From Spirosomataceae bacterium TFI 002 (GTDB lineage: Bacteria; Bacteroidota; Bacteroidia; Cytophagales; Spirosomataceae), in NCBI GenBank assembly GCA_900230115.1, contig LT907983.1, positions 3,425,001 to 3,489,000 on the forward strand: DNA of 64,000 nt, written 5' to 3'. Of this stretch, positions 25,955 to 35,774 are shown one piece after another. A program made the position numbers and the translations under genes. The notes under the pieces were generated by a model, which worked only from the letters and a program-made list of their open reading frames with translations, did not search any database and had not been told where the DNA came from. The first letter of the stretch is position 1; every line of letters starts with the position of its first letter.

Positions 25955-26905
25955 CTATTTTGAAACTCTGGAGATAACGTTCTTGGCTTTTTGAATTACC
26001 ATTTCTTTAAGAATAAGAGGCTCAATTATATCAGCTTCGCTGCCGAGTAGTAAAAACCAATGAGAAAAACCTTCGAGAGAACCTGTTAGAAAGGTCATTA
26101 GCATTTTGTCCCCAATTTTTTCTTCCGAAACTATTCCTTGGTAATATTTCTGTTCGTCTACGTACCTATAAGCTTCTTTATCTATCTGAATGACCACTTT
26201 TTCTAGCCCTTTTTCTGATTTTAGCTTTTGAATAAAGACATCCATTTTAGGATGCTGTGCACTAAATCTTTCATTTAAGATTTCAAACGCTGTTATGCGA
26301 TCGAATCTAAAAGTTCTATAATCTTCTTTGGTTTTACACCAAGCTATGAGGTACCAATGTTGTCCAAAAGTATAAATACCAATGGGCTCTACTTTTCTTG
26401 GTTTGGGTTCGGGATCACTCCGTCCGATGTACTTAAACTCAAGAAGCATTTTATCATATACTGCCTTAAAAACCTCATTGAAAGGTACTTTTCCTTCTTT
26501 ATTGCTAACAAAATATGGGTTTGCTACGACTTTAAGCTTTTCTTCCAGTACGCTTACTTTTTCCTTTTCCGAAAGGTTAAGGATCGCTTTTATTTTTGTC
26601 AAACCAGATTCAAAACTATTTGAAACAGCTTTTTCTGAATAAAGATTGAGAAATTTACCAGCAGTGAAAAAAGCAGTTACTTCATCATCTGTTAATTGAA
26701 GTGGTGGTAAATTATAGCCTTTCAAAAGTGAGTAACCAACCCCAGGTTCCGACAAGATAGGTACACCTGCTTGTTCCAATGCTGCGATGTCACGGTAAAC
26801 AGTGCGTAAGCTAAGGTCGAATTTATCTGCCAATTCTTGAGCCTTGATAATTCTTTTAGATTGAAGGTGAATGAGGATGTTAACAAGTCTTTCGAGGCGA
26901 TTCAT
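25955..26905 (-). CDS. YafY-type transcriptional regulator (HTH_11 + WYL)
   Basis: A 316-aa regulator with an N-terminal winged HTH (MNRLERLVNILIHLQ, then LSLRTVYRDIAALEQAGVPI) and a central WYL domain (about 135-220: VEPIGIYTFGQHWYLIAWC, FRFDRI) that usually senses nucleic-acid or small ligands. A WCX-type C-terminal domain completes it. It is divergent from yicC, with 91 bp between the starts. The gene next downstream is dinB, an arrangement often seen for YafY regulators and DinB proteins. Targets are not known. Confidence 0.92.
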   Translation of the reverse strand: MNRLERLVNILIHLQSKRIIKAQELADKFDLSLRTVYRDIAALEQAGVPILSEPGVGYSLLKGYNLPPLQLTDDEVTAFFTAGKFLNLYSEKAVSNSFESGLTKIKAILNLSEKEKVSVLEEKLKVVANPYFVSNKEGKVPFNEVFKAVYDKMLLEFKYIGRSDPEPKPRKVEPIGIYTFGQHWYLIAWCKTKEDYRTFRFDRITAFEILNERFSAQHPKMDVFIQKLKSEKGLEKVVIQIDKEAYRYVDEQKYYQGIVSEEKIGDKMLMTFLTGSLEGFSHWFLLLGSEADIIEPLILKEMVIQKAKNVISRVSK

Positions 26906-26961
26906 GCCGAAATTTATACATTTTTGTCAAAGACCGCTCTATTCTATAACTATGAATTGTC

Positions 26962-26969
26962 TACCTTTG
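26962..26969 (+). promoter_or_regulatory. -7 promoter element of yicC
   Basis: TACCTTTG fits TAnnTTTG at all fixed bases, 27 bp before the ATG at 26997. Confidence 0.5.
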
Positions 26970-26996
26970 AGAAAACCTTTAGACCTAAAATTTCTT

Positions 26997-27881
26997 ATGC
27001 TTCAATCCATGACGGGCTTCGGCTCTGCAACTGTAGAAAACGACAAAATAGCTATCACAGCTGAGGTAAAAACACTCAATTCTAAATTTACTGATACCTA
27101 TTGCAGAATACCCAAGACATTTTCCAATCGTGAAGTAGAGATAAGAAACTACCTTTCCAAGCAACTGAATAGAGGTAAAATTGAATTTAATCTCAATGTA
27201 AGTCCAAAAGATGAGGCTTCTGCTGGTACATCTGTCAATAGGCCAGTTGTAAAAGCTTATGTACGTGACTTACAGGAAACAAGCCGTGAGTTAGGTTTCG
27301 AAGCGGAGCCTACAGAGCTATTGAGAATTGCGAGTATGATGCCGAATGCATACGAAACAAAATCTCTAAGTGAAGAAGAGGCCGAGGCTGAATGGGGGAT
27401 GATAATGAAGGCGATAGATGAAGCCATCAAGAAATGTATTGAGTTTAGAGAGCAAGAAGGTGCAGCCACAGGTGAGAAGTTCCTTGAATATATCAATACG
27501 ATTGGTAAAAAACTGGACGAAGTTGCACTACAAGATCCTAACCGTATACCTGTGATACGTGAGCGATTGGAAAAGTCAATTGCGGACTATGTGGATAGCG
27601 AAAACTTTGATCAAAATAGATTTGAGCAAGAGCTGATCTATTACGTAGAAAAATACGATATCTCCGAAGAAAAAGTACGACTTGCCAACCACCTTTCTTA
27701 TTTCAAAGAAGAATTGCAAAAAGAGTCAAATGGTAAAAGACTTAATTTTATCACCCAGGAAATAGGGAGAGAGATAAATACCATAGGATCCAAAGCAAAC
27801 GACGCGATCATTCAACGCCTTGTGGTAGAGATGAAAGACGAACTAGAAAAAATCAAAGAGCAGACAATGAATATTGTTTGA
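26997..27881 (+). CDS. YicC/YloC-family endoribonuclease
   Basis: A 294-aa protein of the YicC family, endoribonucleases implicated in mRNA and sRNA turnover. The ATG at 26997 gives MLQSMTGFGSATVENDKIAI, the canonical start. Using the longest ORF would add 42 residues overlapping the divergent regulator and its promoter, so it was rejected. The C-terminal DUF1732 region is visible (FDQNRFEQELIYYVEKYDI, KRLNFITQEIGREINTIGSK). The length is close to the usual 290. It is convergent with the OmpA-like gene. Confidence 0.95.
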   Translation: MLQSMTGFGSATVENDKIAITAEVKTLNSKFTDTYCRIPKTFSNREVEIRNYLSKQLNRGKIEFNLNVSPKDEASAGTSVNRPVVKAYVRDLQETSRELGFEAEPTELLRIASMMPNAYETKSLSEEEAEAEWGMIMKAIDEAIKKCIEFREQEGAATGEKFLEYINTIGKKLDEVALQDPNRIPVIRERLEKSIADYVDSENFDQNRFEQELIYYVEKYDISEEKVRLANHLSYFKEELQKESNGKRLNFITQEIGREINTIGSKANDAIIQRLVVEMKDELEKIKEQTMNIV

Positions 27882-27899
27882 TTTGAATTCTCAAAGCTC

Positions 27900-29225
27900 T
27901 TAATCTTCGAGAATTACAATTTCTACCCTGCGATTCTTTTGTCGTAGGAGGTCATCTGCATTTTCAACAATCGGCTTGGTATCTCCGTAGCCTGTAAACT
28001 CTATTCGATCTGCAGCTATTCCTTTTCCTACAAGATAATTGCGAACTGCCATAGCTCTATCAAGCGATAGTACTTTGTTTTTTCTAGAATCGCCTTGGTT
28101 ATCAGTATGGCCTTCTACCCTAATTCTCATTTTAGGCTTGTCTTGAAGCAATTTTAATAGCTTATCAAGTTCGGCGTGCGATTTTACGAGAATTTCGTCT
28201 TTTCCAGTTTCAAAGTAAAGGTGATTAAGACGTAATTTGTTATTGTCAAGAACTTCTAATTCTTCCTTTTCTTCTAACTCGGTTTCTTGCCCTTCTACTT
28301 CTTCTTTTACTAAGTCAACAGCCTTTATTTCAGCTGGCTTTTCTATTTTAAAGGGCTTCTCTAAGTAGATGTCATATTCTATTTCTTTTTCAGCTTTTCT
28401 ACTCAGGTCTAAGGATTGCTCATGTGCATCGTAACCTGCCGCAGAAACCACGTAGGTTGTAGTGGTATTTGGTAAATAGAACTCGAAATAGCCAGTTTTT
28501 GAGGTAATTACTGAGTCATATAATGTTTCGTTTTCTCCGGTTTTGCAGAGGATTTTAGCTTGAATGGGCTCTTGAGAGTCAAAGTCAAGTACATTTCCTT
28601 TCACGGTAATCATTTTCTCAAGCACCACCTTGGTTTCTGTTTCTTGCTCTTCAAAAGCTAATGACTCTTCACCATTTGCTGGGTTGTTGACTTTGATTCC
28701 GTAAAAATTCCAATAGGTCATTCCGTCTTCTTCTCTGTTTTCCGATTCAACCAAATCAACCGATTGAATACCTGGACTCAGCTTTTCGAAATAGACCTTA
28801 AAAAAGTACTTTTTATCTACCTCAACAGTTTGCCTTTCGGGAGCAATGGGAATATTTGTGGCTTTTATGAATTTGAACTTTTCACCATTTGGTGCTCGCA
28901 AGAAAGAAGTAGGTTGAATGCTAATTGTGCTACCTCCATTTTTTCTAATTCCCTCTAGCATTTGTTGCAAATACATGTTTCGCATCATGCTTGGCAATTG
29001 ACTAATTTCCTTTTTTTCTTTTGGATTGTTGTCGAAATAATCTTTGAGTTGCTCTTCAGCATTTTTGCTTACAAACTGCATGGAGAAGATGGTATAGTCT
29101 TCCGTTATTTCAATTTTATTGACGAATGTGTCATTGGTTGATTTTTTCTTAATTGGTGGATTAGGGGTTGTTTGACCGTAAGCACCAACAGAGAGAAACA
29201 AAAGTATAAAGGCTAAAAGTCTCAT
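27900..29225 (-). CDS. OmpA-family outer-membrane protein with carboxypeptidase-regulatory-like domain
   Basis: A 441-aa exported protein: signal peptide MRLLAFILLFLSVGAYG, an unfamiliar N-terminal domain (about 25-205), a carboxypeptidase-D regulatory-like beta-sandwich (about 208-285, KGNVLDFDSQEPIQA), an acidic Glu-rich linker, and a C-terminal OmpA peptidoglycan-binding domain (about 330-441). The last has LYFETGKDEI, GHTDNQGDSRKN, LSLDRAMAVRNYL and RRVEI. It should tether the outer membrane to peptidoglycan; no beta-barrel is evident. Confidence 0.92.
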   Translation of the reverse strand: MRLLAFILLFLSVGAYGQTTPNPPIKKKSTNDTFVNKIEITEDYTIFSMQFVSKNAEEQLKDYFDNNPKEKKEISQLPSMMRNMYLQQMLEGIRKNGGSTISIQPTSFLRAPNGEKFKFIKATNIPIAPERQTVEVDKKYFFKVYFEKLSPGIQSVDLVESENREEDGMTYWNFYGIKVNNPANGEESLAFEEQETETKVVLEKMITVKGNVLDFDSQEPIQAKILCKTGENETLYDSVITSKTGYFEFYLPNTTTTYVVSAAGYDAHEQSLDLSRKAEKEIEYDIYLEKPFKIEKPAEIKAVDLVKEEVEGQETELEEKEELEVLDNNKLRLNHLYFETGKDEILVKSHAELDKLLKLLQDKPKMRIRVEGHTDNQGDSRKNKVLSLDRAMAVRNYLVGKGIAADRIEFTGYGDTKPIVENADDLLRQKNRRVEIVILED

Positions 29226-29347
29226 TGTTATGAATTTAAGGTTTTCGGAAATATAACGAAGAGATCGAAAAGCAAGTTTATTTTTGTCTGTTAAATTCTG
29301 TTAAAGACTTTTGAGAAAACCATAAATAGCTAGCTTTAGTAAAGGAA

Positions 29348-29821
29348 TCAAAGCTGTTTATGCATGCTGTGATTTATGATTTGCACTCCCTGTATGTCAA
29401 CTTTGTTTTGACAAATAACCGAAAAGCCTTTTTTCAAGAAAAAGGACATGGAAACTTTGCTTGCGTGTGTTTCTAAGATTGTTCCTATTGGTATTTTGGC
29501 TTCTAAGATGTCATACATTTGACTGGCGACTCCTCTTCGCCCGAAACCCGGAGCAACAAAAAGTAAATCGAAATAGGAGAGACCTTTTAAGGCAGCGAAA
29601 CCTACGATATCATCATTTGATTTAGCTACAATAAACGCCTCATTTTCGATACGATGGATCCACTTATTTCTAGTTGAGTTTATTGTACTCGCCCAAGCGT
29701 TGATCTGTTGTGGCGTATAATATTCACAAGCTGTAATAGTAACAGCGTTATGAAAGACTTGTAAAATTTGATTTAAATCTCCAATCGTGGCTTTTTGAAT
29801 ATGAAAAGAGCTATTTGTCAA
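29348..29821 (-). CDS. GNAT-family N-acetyltransferase
   Basis: A 157-aa acyl-CoA-dependent acetyltransferase. Motif A of the fold, binding acetyl-CoA, reads LLFVAPGFGRRGVASQMYDIL (Q/R-x-x-G-x-G/A pattern) at about 88-108. The preceding strand FAALKGLSYFDLL and the final FFLKKGFSV segment also fit the family. The substrate is not predictable. It follows ktrA by 35 bp on the same strand and may be the last gene of the potassium-uptake operon. Confidence 0.88.
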   Translation of the reverse strand: MTNSSFHIQKATIGDLNQILQVFHNAVTITACEYYTPQQINAWASTINSTRNKWIHRIENEAFIVAKSNDDIVGFAALKGLSYFDLLFVAPGFGRRGVASQMYDILEAKIPIGTILETHASKVSMSFFLKKGFSVICQNKVDIQGVQIINHSMHKQL

Positions 29822-29856
29822 ATTTTTTAATTGGCGATTATGTGAATTTTATTCAA

Positions 29857-30549
29857 TTAGCGAATTTCTCTTCCTATCATTTTTTGGAAATCTTTGATTT
29901 CACCCATCATAACAAGAATATCTCTTTCGTCTAAAAAGTGTTCTGGATTGAGGTGCATATCCACTGTAGATTTTTTACTCACCATGCCGAGTATATTTTT
30001 CTTTTCGTGAAAATGCTTTATCGCTATCAGTTTTAAATTATACTTTTCTTCAAAATCAATATCCTGTATTGCACTTCCCAAATAACGCTCAGGAACATCT
30101 AATTCAATGATACTACAATCCTCCGAAAGGTCAAAAGACTCTACCACACCAAGCATTTCTAGTTGCTTGGCAAACATTTGTGCGGCAATTTCTTCAGGGT
30201 TAAAAATGGTTTCTATTCCAATACTCTGTAACACCGTTTGGTGAAGCGGATTAATCGCCCTGCCAATGATCTTTTTCGCATTATGTTGTTTTAATAATGC
30301 AGTGGTAAGTATAGATGCTCCTACATCTTCACCAATGGCTACGACGACAATATCAGCTTCTTTTAAAGGTAAAGAGTTGAGCGAGGCTGGTTTCGAAGTG
30401 TCAGCACAAATAGTATGTGTTATTCTATCTTTGAATTGTTGCACCTTTTCTAAAGATGAATCTACACCAAAAACTTCGTGTCCAATACTTGTTAAGCTTA
30501 TTGCAAGGGTAGAACCAAAGTTGCCCAAACCTACTATTATATATTTCAT
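29857..30549 (-). CDS. KtrA-type K+ uptake regulatory subunit (RCK)
   Basis: A 230-aa cytosolic regulator of a Ktr/Trk potassium channel. The N-terminal Rossmann domain has GLGNFGSTLA (nucleotide loop) with an acidic residue after strand 2 (GVDSS). The C-terminal TrkA_C domain covers about 140-230. In the family an octameric ring binds ATP/ADP/NAD(H) and opens the KtrB pore. It lies 12 bp downstream of the ktrB-type gene, so both are one operon. Confidence 0.93.
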   Translation of the reverse strand: MKYIIVGLGNFGSTLAISLTSIGHEVFGVDSSLEKVQQFKDRITHTICADTSKPASLNSLPLKEADIVVVAIGEDVGASILTTALLKQHNAKKIIGRAINPLHQTVLQSIGIETIFNPEEIAAQMFAKQLEMLGVVESFDLSEDCSIIELDVPERYLGSAIQDIDFEEKYNLKLIAIKHFHEKKNILGMVSKKSTVDMHLNPEHFLDERDILVMMGEIKDFQKMIGREIR

Positions 30550-30561
30550 TATTTTGTTGTC

Positions 30562-32364
30562 TTAAGTGATCAAAACGTTCTCCTTTGGATATTGGTAGGT
30601 ACTACACTCAACTTTGTTGAAAATCCCAAAAAGTAAAGTAAACATACCAACCCTTCCCAAAAACATGGTAATAATTAACACTATTTTGCTGGCGTCGGTT
30701 AGTTCTGGAGTAAGATTTAATGATAAACCTACTGTACTGTATGCCGAAAAACATTCAAATGCAATAGCGGTAAGGCCTTGATTTGGTTCAAAAATACTAA
30801 TTAAAAATACGGCTAATCCAATATTGAGTAATGATAGAAAGATTACCGCAAAAGAGCGGTTGATAGAAGTAGAAGAAATTTCTCTCTTGAATAAATCTAC
30901 CCTGTTTTTACCTTTCGCCAATGAGACGATATTGCTAATCGCAATGGTAAATGTGGTTGTTTTTATACCACCTCCAGTACTACTTGGCGAAGCTCCAATC
31001 CACATGAGGAGCAAGTAGATAAGGATAGTTCCTTGCATTAGGCCGCCCATGTCAACAGTATTGAAACCGGCAGTTCTTGGAGTTACTGAGCCAAAAAATG
31101 ACTGTACGATTTTACCGTAAGTACTTGTGTGGTCAAGCAGCGTATTATTGTATTCGGTAATGAAATATAGGACTGTACCTGCTACCAAAAGTACGGCTGT
31201 ACTTGTAAGGACTAGTCTCGTGTGTACATTGAAATTTCTTGCTTGGTATTTATATCGTTCTCCTAGTAAAATTGTTCTAGTCAAACTCCTAAGTACCCCT
31301 TTGAGGCTTTCATAAAGGTCTATTACAACTGGGAAACCAATTCCTCCTAAAATGACCAAAAAGCAAATCACAATTTGGAATGAGTAATTGAATCTAAAGT
31401 CTGCGTTGAAAAGCCCATTGCTAAGTGTACTAAATCCTGCATTACAAAATGCTGAGATGGAGTGAAATGTTGCAAACATCCAGTCTTCACTTGTGCTTTT
31501 AAACAAGCCATCATCAACAACCATATGGATCAAAAATACTCCGAAAGCTTCTACAATGAGGGTATAAACAACGATTTTGATCAAAGTATTGAATAGCGAA
31601 TTGGGCTTATCAGTCTCTAAAAGGTTCGTCAGGATATGGTGGTTTCTAAAACTCATTCCTCCCTTAAAAAGTACAGCGAAAAAGTTAGTGAAAGTCATAA
31701 GACCAAGTCCTCCAATTTGAATGAGAACCAAAAGCATATCTTGTCCTATCAAAGTGAATTTAGATGCCGTATCCACGGTGGTAAGTCCTGTAACACATAC
31801 TGCACTTGTAGCCGTAAATAAGGCATCGATAAAGGACAAATTACCATTTGTAGCTACCGGAATGAGCAATAGTGCAGTTCCTACCAATATTAAAAGTAAA
31901 AAGCTGATTACAAATAAGACCGATGGGGTCATATATGCGTTTCGAAGATTGCTTCCTTCTCTCAATAGTCTAACTATGAAAAATACGGAGAGCATTAAGT
32001 AGAGGAACCATTCGCTTTCCAAAAACCAAGAATGGTGCTTGAAAGTATTAAAAGCGAATAAAATAAGGAAGAATATAAAATCAGGTAAGTGTTCCCGGTC
32101 TATCAGTTTTACCTTCTTTCTTACAAAATTATTAAGTGCCCAAATTACAAAATAGAAAAGCATTGCAAGTCGTGGTACTTGCCTTAAAAAACCATTTACC
32201 CAAAACTTAACACTTTCTTCTTTTGGGACGCCTATTTGATAAATCGCAAAAGCAAAGCCTAAGAAAAGCAAAACGAAGATGCCGAGTTCAAGTCGCTTCA
32301 CAATCCTAGTGCGGACGATCAACAACTTATCGAAAAAGTTTACCCAATTATTCTTTAAACCCAC
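30562..32364 (-). CDS. KtrB/TrkH-type K+ transporter membrane subunit
   Basis: A 600-aa membrane protein forming the K+ pathway. All four selectivity-filter loops can be read: TAVCVTGLTT, AFCNAGFST, TPRTAGFNT and SAYSTVGLS, with the invariant Gly in each. The N-terminus holds about four extra helices (residues 20-145) beyond a minimal KtrB of 450 aa, a long form often seen in Bacteroidota. The kinase-like regulatory partner is the adjacent RCK protein. The ion is inferred from the family; Na+ coupling is possible. Confidence 0.94.
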   Translation of the reverse strand: MGLKNNWVNFFDKLLIVRTRIVKRLELGIFVLLFLGFAFAIYQIGVPKEESVKFWVNGFLRQVPRLAMLFYFVIWALNNFVRKKVKLIDREHLPDFIFFLILFAFNTFKHHSWFLESEWFLYLMLSVFFIVRLLREGSNLRNAYMTPSVLFVISFLLLILVGTALLLIPVATNGNLSFIDALFTATSAVCVTGLTTVDTASKFTLIGQDMLLVLIQIGGLGLMTFTNFFAVLFKGGMSFRNHHILTNLLETDKPNSLFNTLIKIVVYTLIVEAFGVFLIHMVVDDGLFKSTSEDWMFATFHSISAFCNAGFSTLSNGLFNADFRFNYSFQIVICFLVILGGIGFPVVIDLYESLKGVLRSLTRTILLGERYKYQARNFNVHTRLVLTSTAVLLVAGTVLYFITEYNNTLLDHTSTYGKIVQSFFGSVTPRTAGFNTVDMGGLMQGTILIYLLLMWIGASPSSTGGGIKTTTFTIAISNIVSLAKGKNRVDLFKREISSTSINRSFAVIFLSLLNIGLAVFLISIFEPNQGLTAIAFECFSAYSTVGLSLNLTPELTDASKIVLIITMFLGRVGMFTLLFGIFNKVECSTYQYPKENVLIT

Positions 32365-32412
32365 CTTAATGACGAAATGAAATTTGGGTGCAAGTTAGAA
32401 AAGGAATCGAGA

Positions 32413-33672
32413 TCATTCAAATCGTGAGGGAGAAAGTAATTGGGATGAAACTTTTGGAGGAATTCCTAAATAGTTATCTGCTAACAATTTCCCTGTTGCA
32501 GGCCCCATACTGAGACCCATCATTGCATGCCCACTCCCAATGAGCACATTTTCAAATTTTCTCATTTTCCCAATATATGGCAAGCCATCTGGTGAGCACG
32601 GTCTAAAGCCATACCATATTTCCTCTTTTGATGGTAAATTGAGATTGAGTTGTGGATAGAATTCATTAACGCAGTTGACAATGCCTTGTACCCGCTTCAT
32701 ATTTAAATGATCATTGATTCCACCAATTTCCATTGTGCCTCCAAATCTTACATTTCCGCCTTCAAAAGGAGTAACTGCCACTTTGCCTTCCACCAATATG
32801 GATGGAACCTGAATCTCGGTATCTTTATTTTGATTTCGTACGAAACTGTAACCTTTGCCCGCTTGGAGTGGGAGGTAACTTTCTAGTTTTTTTGCAATAT
32901 TTTGAGACCAAGAACCTCCACATATAATCACCTGATCTACTTCAAGACCACTTTCTTGATCATCTTGATTGATTATTATTTCGGTTACAGTGTCTCCATT
33001 GGTTTTAAAGTCAACTACTTCCGTTTTGTAAAAGAATTCTACTGATTTATTCAATAAGTAATTCTTAAGTTCTTGCATCAAAATACTAGGGTTGCAGTGA
33101 GCATCTCCAGGGAAAAATACGGCTCCCATTGCAGCAGGATTACTATTGGGCTCAAGTTTTTTGATCCCATCAACATCGAGAATTTCTGCTTTTATACCAA
33201 TCTCAATGGCTTGATGTGCAATTTCAATTTCTTCATCATATGTTTCTTGCTTTTGACAAAGCATCAAAAGACCTTTTTCTTCAAAACTAAAGTTGAATTC
33301 TTTGGCCAAGCTTTGATACAGCTCCTTACTGAGTAAGCTGATGTCTCGCAATACAGGTTTTGCGGCTTCTACAATTTGAGGGTTAGCCGCTTTTTGAAAT
33401 GCCAAACCCCACTTTATTAAACCCAAGTCAAGTTTTGGTTTTACATAGAAAGGGCTTGTGGCATCTAGTAGCCATTTCAAGCTTTTGGAGATCACCCCTG
33501 GAGCAGCAAGCGGAATGATATGGCTAGGTACAATCATACCAGCGTTGCCATGCGAGCAACCTGATTCACCTGTTCCATTATCAATAATTTGAACAGGCAC
33601 TCCAGCTTCTGTAAGGTAATAGGCAGTAAATAAACCTATCACACCACCTCCTACGATTGTAACTTTTTTCAT
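32413..33672 (-). CDS. FAD-dependent D-amino-acid oxidoreductase, probable cis-4-hydroxy-D-proline oxidase
   Basis: A 419-aa DAO-family flavoprotein. The N-terminal FAD-binding motif is IVGGGVIGLFTAYYL. A second FAD contact, SGCSHGNAGMIVPSHI, and the C-terminal block FRPCSPDGLPYIG, then GSGHAMMGLSMGPATG, match DadA/HypO-like enzymes. It follows the epimerase gene by 3 bp. With the epimerase and deaminase, this fits oxidation of cis-4-hydroxy-D-proline to pyrroline-4-hydroxy-2-carboxylate. A broader D-amino-acid role cannot be excluded from sequence alone. Confidence 0.88.
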   Translation of the reverse strand: MKKVTIVGGGVIGLFTAYYLTEAGVPVQIIDNGTGESGCSHGNAGMIVPSHIIPLAAPGVISKSLKWLLDATSPFYVKPKLDLGLIKWGLAFQKAANPQIVEAAKPVLRDISLLSKELYQSLAKEFNFSFEEKGLLMLCQKQETYDEEIEIAHQAIEIGIKAEILDVDGIKKLEPNSNPAAMGAVFFPGDAHCNPSILMQELKNYLLNKSVEFFYKTEVVDFKTNGDTVTEIIINQDDQESGLEVDQVIICGGSWSQNIAKKLESYLPLQAGKGYSFVRNQNKDTEIQVPSILVEGKVAVTPFEGGNVRFGGTMEIGGINDHLNMKRVQGIVNCVNEFYPQLNLNLPSKEEIWYGFRPCSPDGLPYIGKMRKFENVLIGSGHAMMGLSMGPATGKLLADNYLGIPPKVSSQLLSPSRFE

Positions 33673-33675
33673 TTT

Positions 33676-34731
33676 TTATATAACCTGGAAACCATGAGCA
33701 TAAGGATCATCATTAGGATCGATGGAGATAATATTTTCTCCGTAAACTTTTGCCCAACCCTCTATACTCGGGATAATCGCTTTTGTTCCGTTGAGTTCTG
33801 TAACCTCTTCTACTTTTCCTGTAAATGTACTACCAATATAGCTTTCATGGATAAAGTCTTCCCCTTCTTTGAGTTTTGCTTGGGCATGCCATTGTGCAAC
33901 TCTTGCGGAGGTACCCGTTCCACATGGTGAGCGGTCAATTGCTTTATCGCCATAAAATACTGCATTACGAGCAGTAGATTTTGGGTTCAAAACTGCTCCC
34001 GTCCATAATATATGTGAAAGACCATTAATTCTTGCATCCAATGGATGTACAAAGTCATATTTGGCTTGTAGGCTTGAGCGTAATTCACGAGCCATGAAAA
34101 TGAGCTCTTCGGCTTTATAGTTTTCTAATCCCTTATAGTTTTCTTGAGGGTCTACAATTGCATAGAAGTTTCCACCGTAGGCAACATCAACTTTTAAATC
34201 TCCCAAGTGCTTAGAAGTTATTTCTAGGTTTTGAGAGTGTAAGAAAGAAGGTACATTTCTTAATTTGACAGAAATTACTTTGCCTGCTTTCTCTATATAA
34301 GTAACCAAGACTAAGCCAGCAGGGGTTTCCATACGAACCTTCCCTTTTTCTTTTGGCTGAATAATTCCAGTTTCTATACCGGCTGTAATGGTTCCTATTG
34401 TGCCGTGACCACACATTGGCAGGCATCCGCTTGTTTCTATAAATAGTACGCCAATATCATTTGCTGGATCTGCTGGCGGATACAATATACTTCCAGACAT
34501 CATGTCGTGACCTCTCGGTTCAAACATGAGGCCTTTTAAGATCCAATTGTACTCCTTCATAAAATGCAAACGCCTTGCGGCCATGTCTTCGCCAGCTAAA
34601 TCTGGTCCGCCGTGGATGACTAGCCTCACTGGGTTTCCACAAGTATGTGCATCTACACAATGAAATATGCTCCTCGATTTTTGGTTCAAAAATCGAGGAG
34701 GCGAAACAGGTAATGAAAGAGCCGCAACCAT
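33676..34731 (-). CDS. 4-hydroxyproline 2-epimerase (proline racemase family)
   Basis: A 351-aa enzyme of the proline racemase superfamily that interconverts trans-4-hydroxy-L-proline and cis-4-hydroxy-D-proline. Both catalytic Cys are seen, in PMCGHGTIG (about 107) and SPCGTGTSAR (about 275). The His after the first Cys distinguishes epimerases from proline racemases with Ser or Cys at this position in some members. The N-terminal CVDAHTCGNPVRLV is typical. It begins 1 bp after the deaminase stop. Operon context strongly supports hydroxyproline use. Confidence 0.92.
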   Translation of the reverse strand: MVAALSLPVSPPRFLNQKSRSIFHCVDAHTCGNPVRLVIHGGPDLAGEDMAARRLHFMKEYNWILKGLMFEPRGHDMMSGSILYPPADPANDIGVLFIETSGCLPMCGHGTIGTITAGIETGIIQPKEKGKVRMETPAGLVLVTYIEKAGKVISVKLRNVPSFLHSQNLEITSKHLGDLKVDVAYGGNFYAIVDPQENYKGLENYKAEELIFMARELRSSLQAKYDFVHPLDARINGLSHILWTGAVLNPKSTARNAVFYGDKAIDRSPCGTGTSARVAQWHAQAKLKEGEDFIHESYIGSTFTGKVEEVTELNGTKAIIPSIEGWAKVYGENIISIDPNDDPYAHGFQVI

Positions 34732-34732
34732 C

Positions 34733-35638
34733 TTACAATTTAGGCAATACGGGTCTGTTTTTCATTGAGGCTTCTATCACCTCCATCACCTTGGCTCTGT
34801 CTACAATGTCGAGCGTCAATCTTGGTTCTCGTACCCACTCAGTTCCTAATCCTGTAACTACCTCGGCAAGTTTGATCTGTTGAACGAATTTTGGTCCAAT
34901 ATCTAAATGAAGTAATGGGAAGAACCAACGGTATATTTCTCTCGCTTCTTTTATTCTACCTTGCTGTACAAGCTCGTAGATAACGACAGTTTCTCTTGGG
35001 AAGGCATCAACTAAACCGGCAACCCAGCCATGAGCACCCATTACAAGGCTTTCGAATGCTAAATCATCTACTCCTGAGAATATCTTGAAGCGATCACCTA
35101 GTTCGTTGATAATATCTGTCATGTAACGAATATCTCCTGTGGACTCCTTCATAGCCACAAAATGAGGGTTCGCTGCAAGGTCTTTAAACATTGGAATAGT
35201 AATCAATGTCTTATATGCTACTGGGTTGTTATATGCCATTACGCCCAAGTCTGTAGCATCCGCTACTTTGTGAAGGTAATGTAATGTTTCGCGGTCATCG
35301 CTAGGGTAACGCATTGGAGGCAAAAGCATGAAACCATCAGCTCCCATTTGCTCACAAGTTTTTGCAAAAGCAATGGCTTCCGTAGTAATACATTCTGCAA
35401 TACACATGATGAGAGGAACTCTACCTGCAATTTGCTTTTTGGCAGATTCTAGTAAAAGAAATTTCTCGTCGTTTGTAAGTACGTTGTTTTCTCCAAGTGA
35501 CCCACAAATAATAACACCATGAACGCCAGCTTTAAGCTGTGCTTCTATGTTCATTTCAAAAGTCGCTATATCGAGCGATTGGTCTTGAAAAAAGTTGGTT
35601 GTTACTGCTGGGTATACTCCTGTCCAATTTGGCGTCAT
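34733..35638 (-). CDS. Dihydrodipicolinate-synthase-family enzyme, probable pyrroline-4-hydroxy-2-carboxylate deaminase
   Basis: A 301-aa class I aldolase-fold protein. The Schiff-base Lys is in HFVAMKESTGD (about 165) and the family Tyr in GVMAYNNPVAY (about 137). The GSLGENNVL loop stands where DapA has GTTGE. Dihydrodipicolinate synthase itself is unlikely, because the gene heads an operon with a hydroxyproline epimerase and D-amino-acid oxidase. In the known pathway the third enzyme is a DapA homologue giving 2-oxoglutarate semialdehyde. The final semialdehyde dehydrogenase is not in the window. Confidence 0.88.
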   Translation of the reverse strand: MTPNWTGVYPAVTTNFFQDQSLDIATFEMNIEAQLKAGVHGVIICGSLGENNVLTNDEKFLLLESAKKQIAGRVPLIMCIAECITTEAIAFAKTCEQMGADGFMLLPPMRYPSDDRETLHYLHKVADATDLGVMAYNNPVAYKTLITIPMFKDLAANPHFVAMKESTGDIRYMTDIINELGDRFKIFSGVDDLAFESLVMGAHGWVAGLVDAFPRETVVIYELVQQGRIKEAREIYRWFFPLLHLDIGPKFVQQIKLAEVVTGLGTEWVREPRLTLDIVDRAKVMEVIEASMKNRPVLPKL

Positions 35639-35746
35639 GTTTTTTTGCTTTTGTTTCTTATCACAAATCTCCGAAGTTCAATTCAGTTTTTGGTCGGGTA
35701 TATTAATAGAAATATGTACTAAATTATCCATTATTATATTTATTGC

Positions 35747-35754
35747 TATTTTTG
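35747..35754 (+). promoter_or_regulatory. -7 promoter element of the araC-type gene
   Basis: TATTTTTG fits TAnnTTTG fully, 20 bp before the ATG at 35775; no -33 TTTG is seen. Confidence 0.5.
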
Positions 35755-35774
35755 TGGATATATAAATACATAAA

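Noticed and set aside
34733-35638. Annotation as dapA (lysine biosynthesis)
   Set aside because: The operon with hydroxyproline epimerase and D-amino-acid oxidase, and the altered GSLGE loop, favour a catabolic role.
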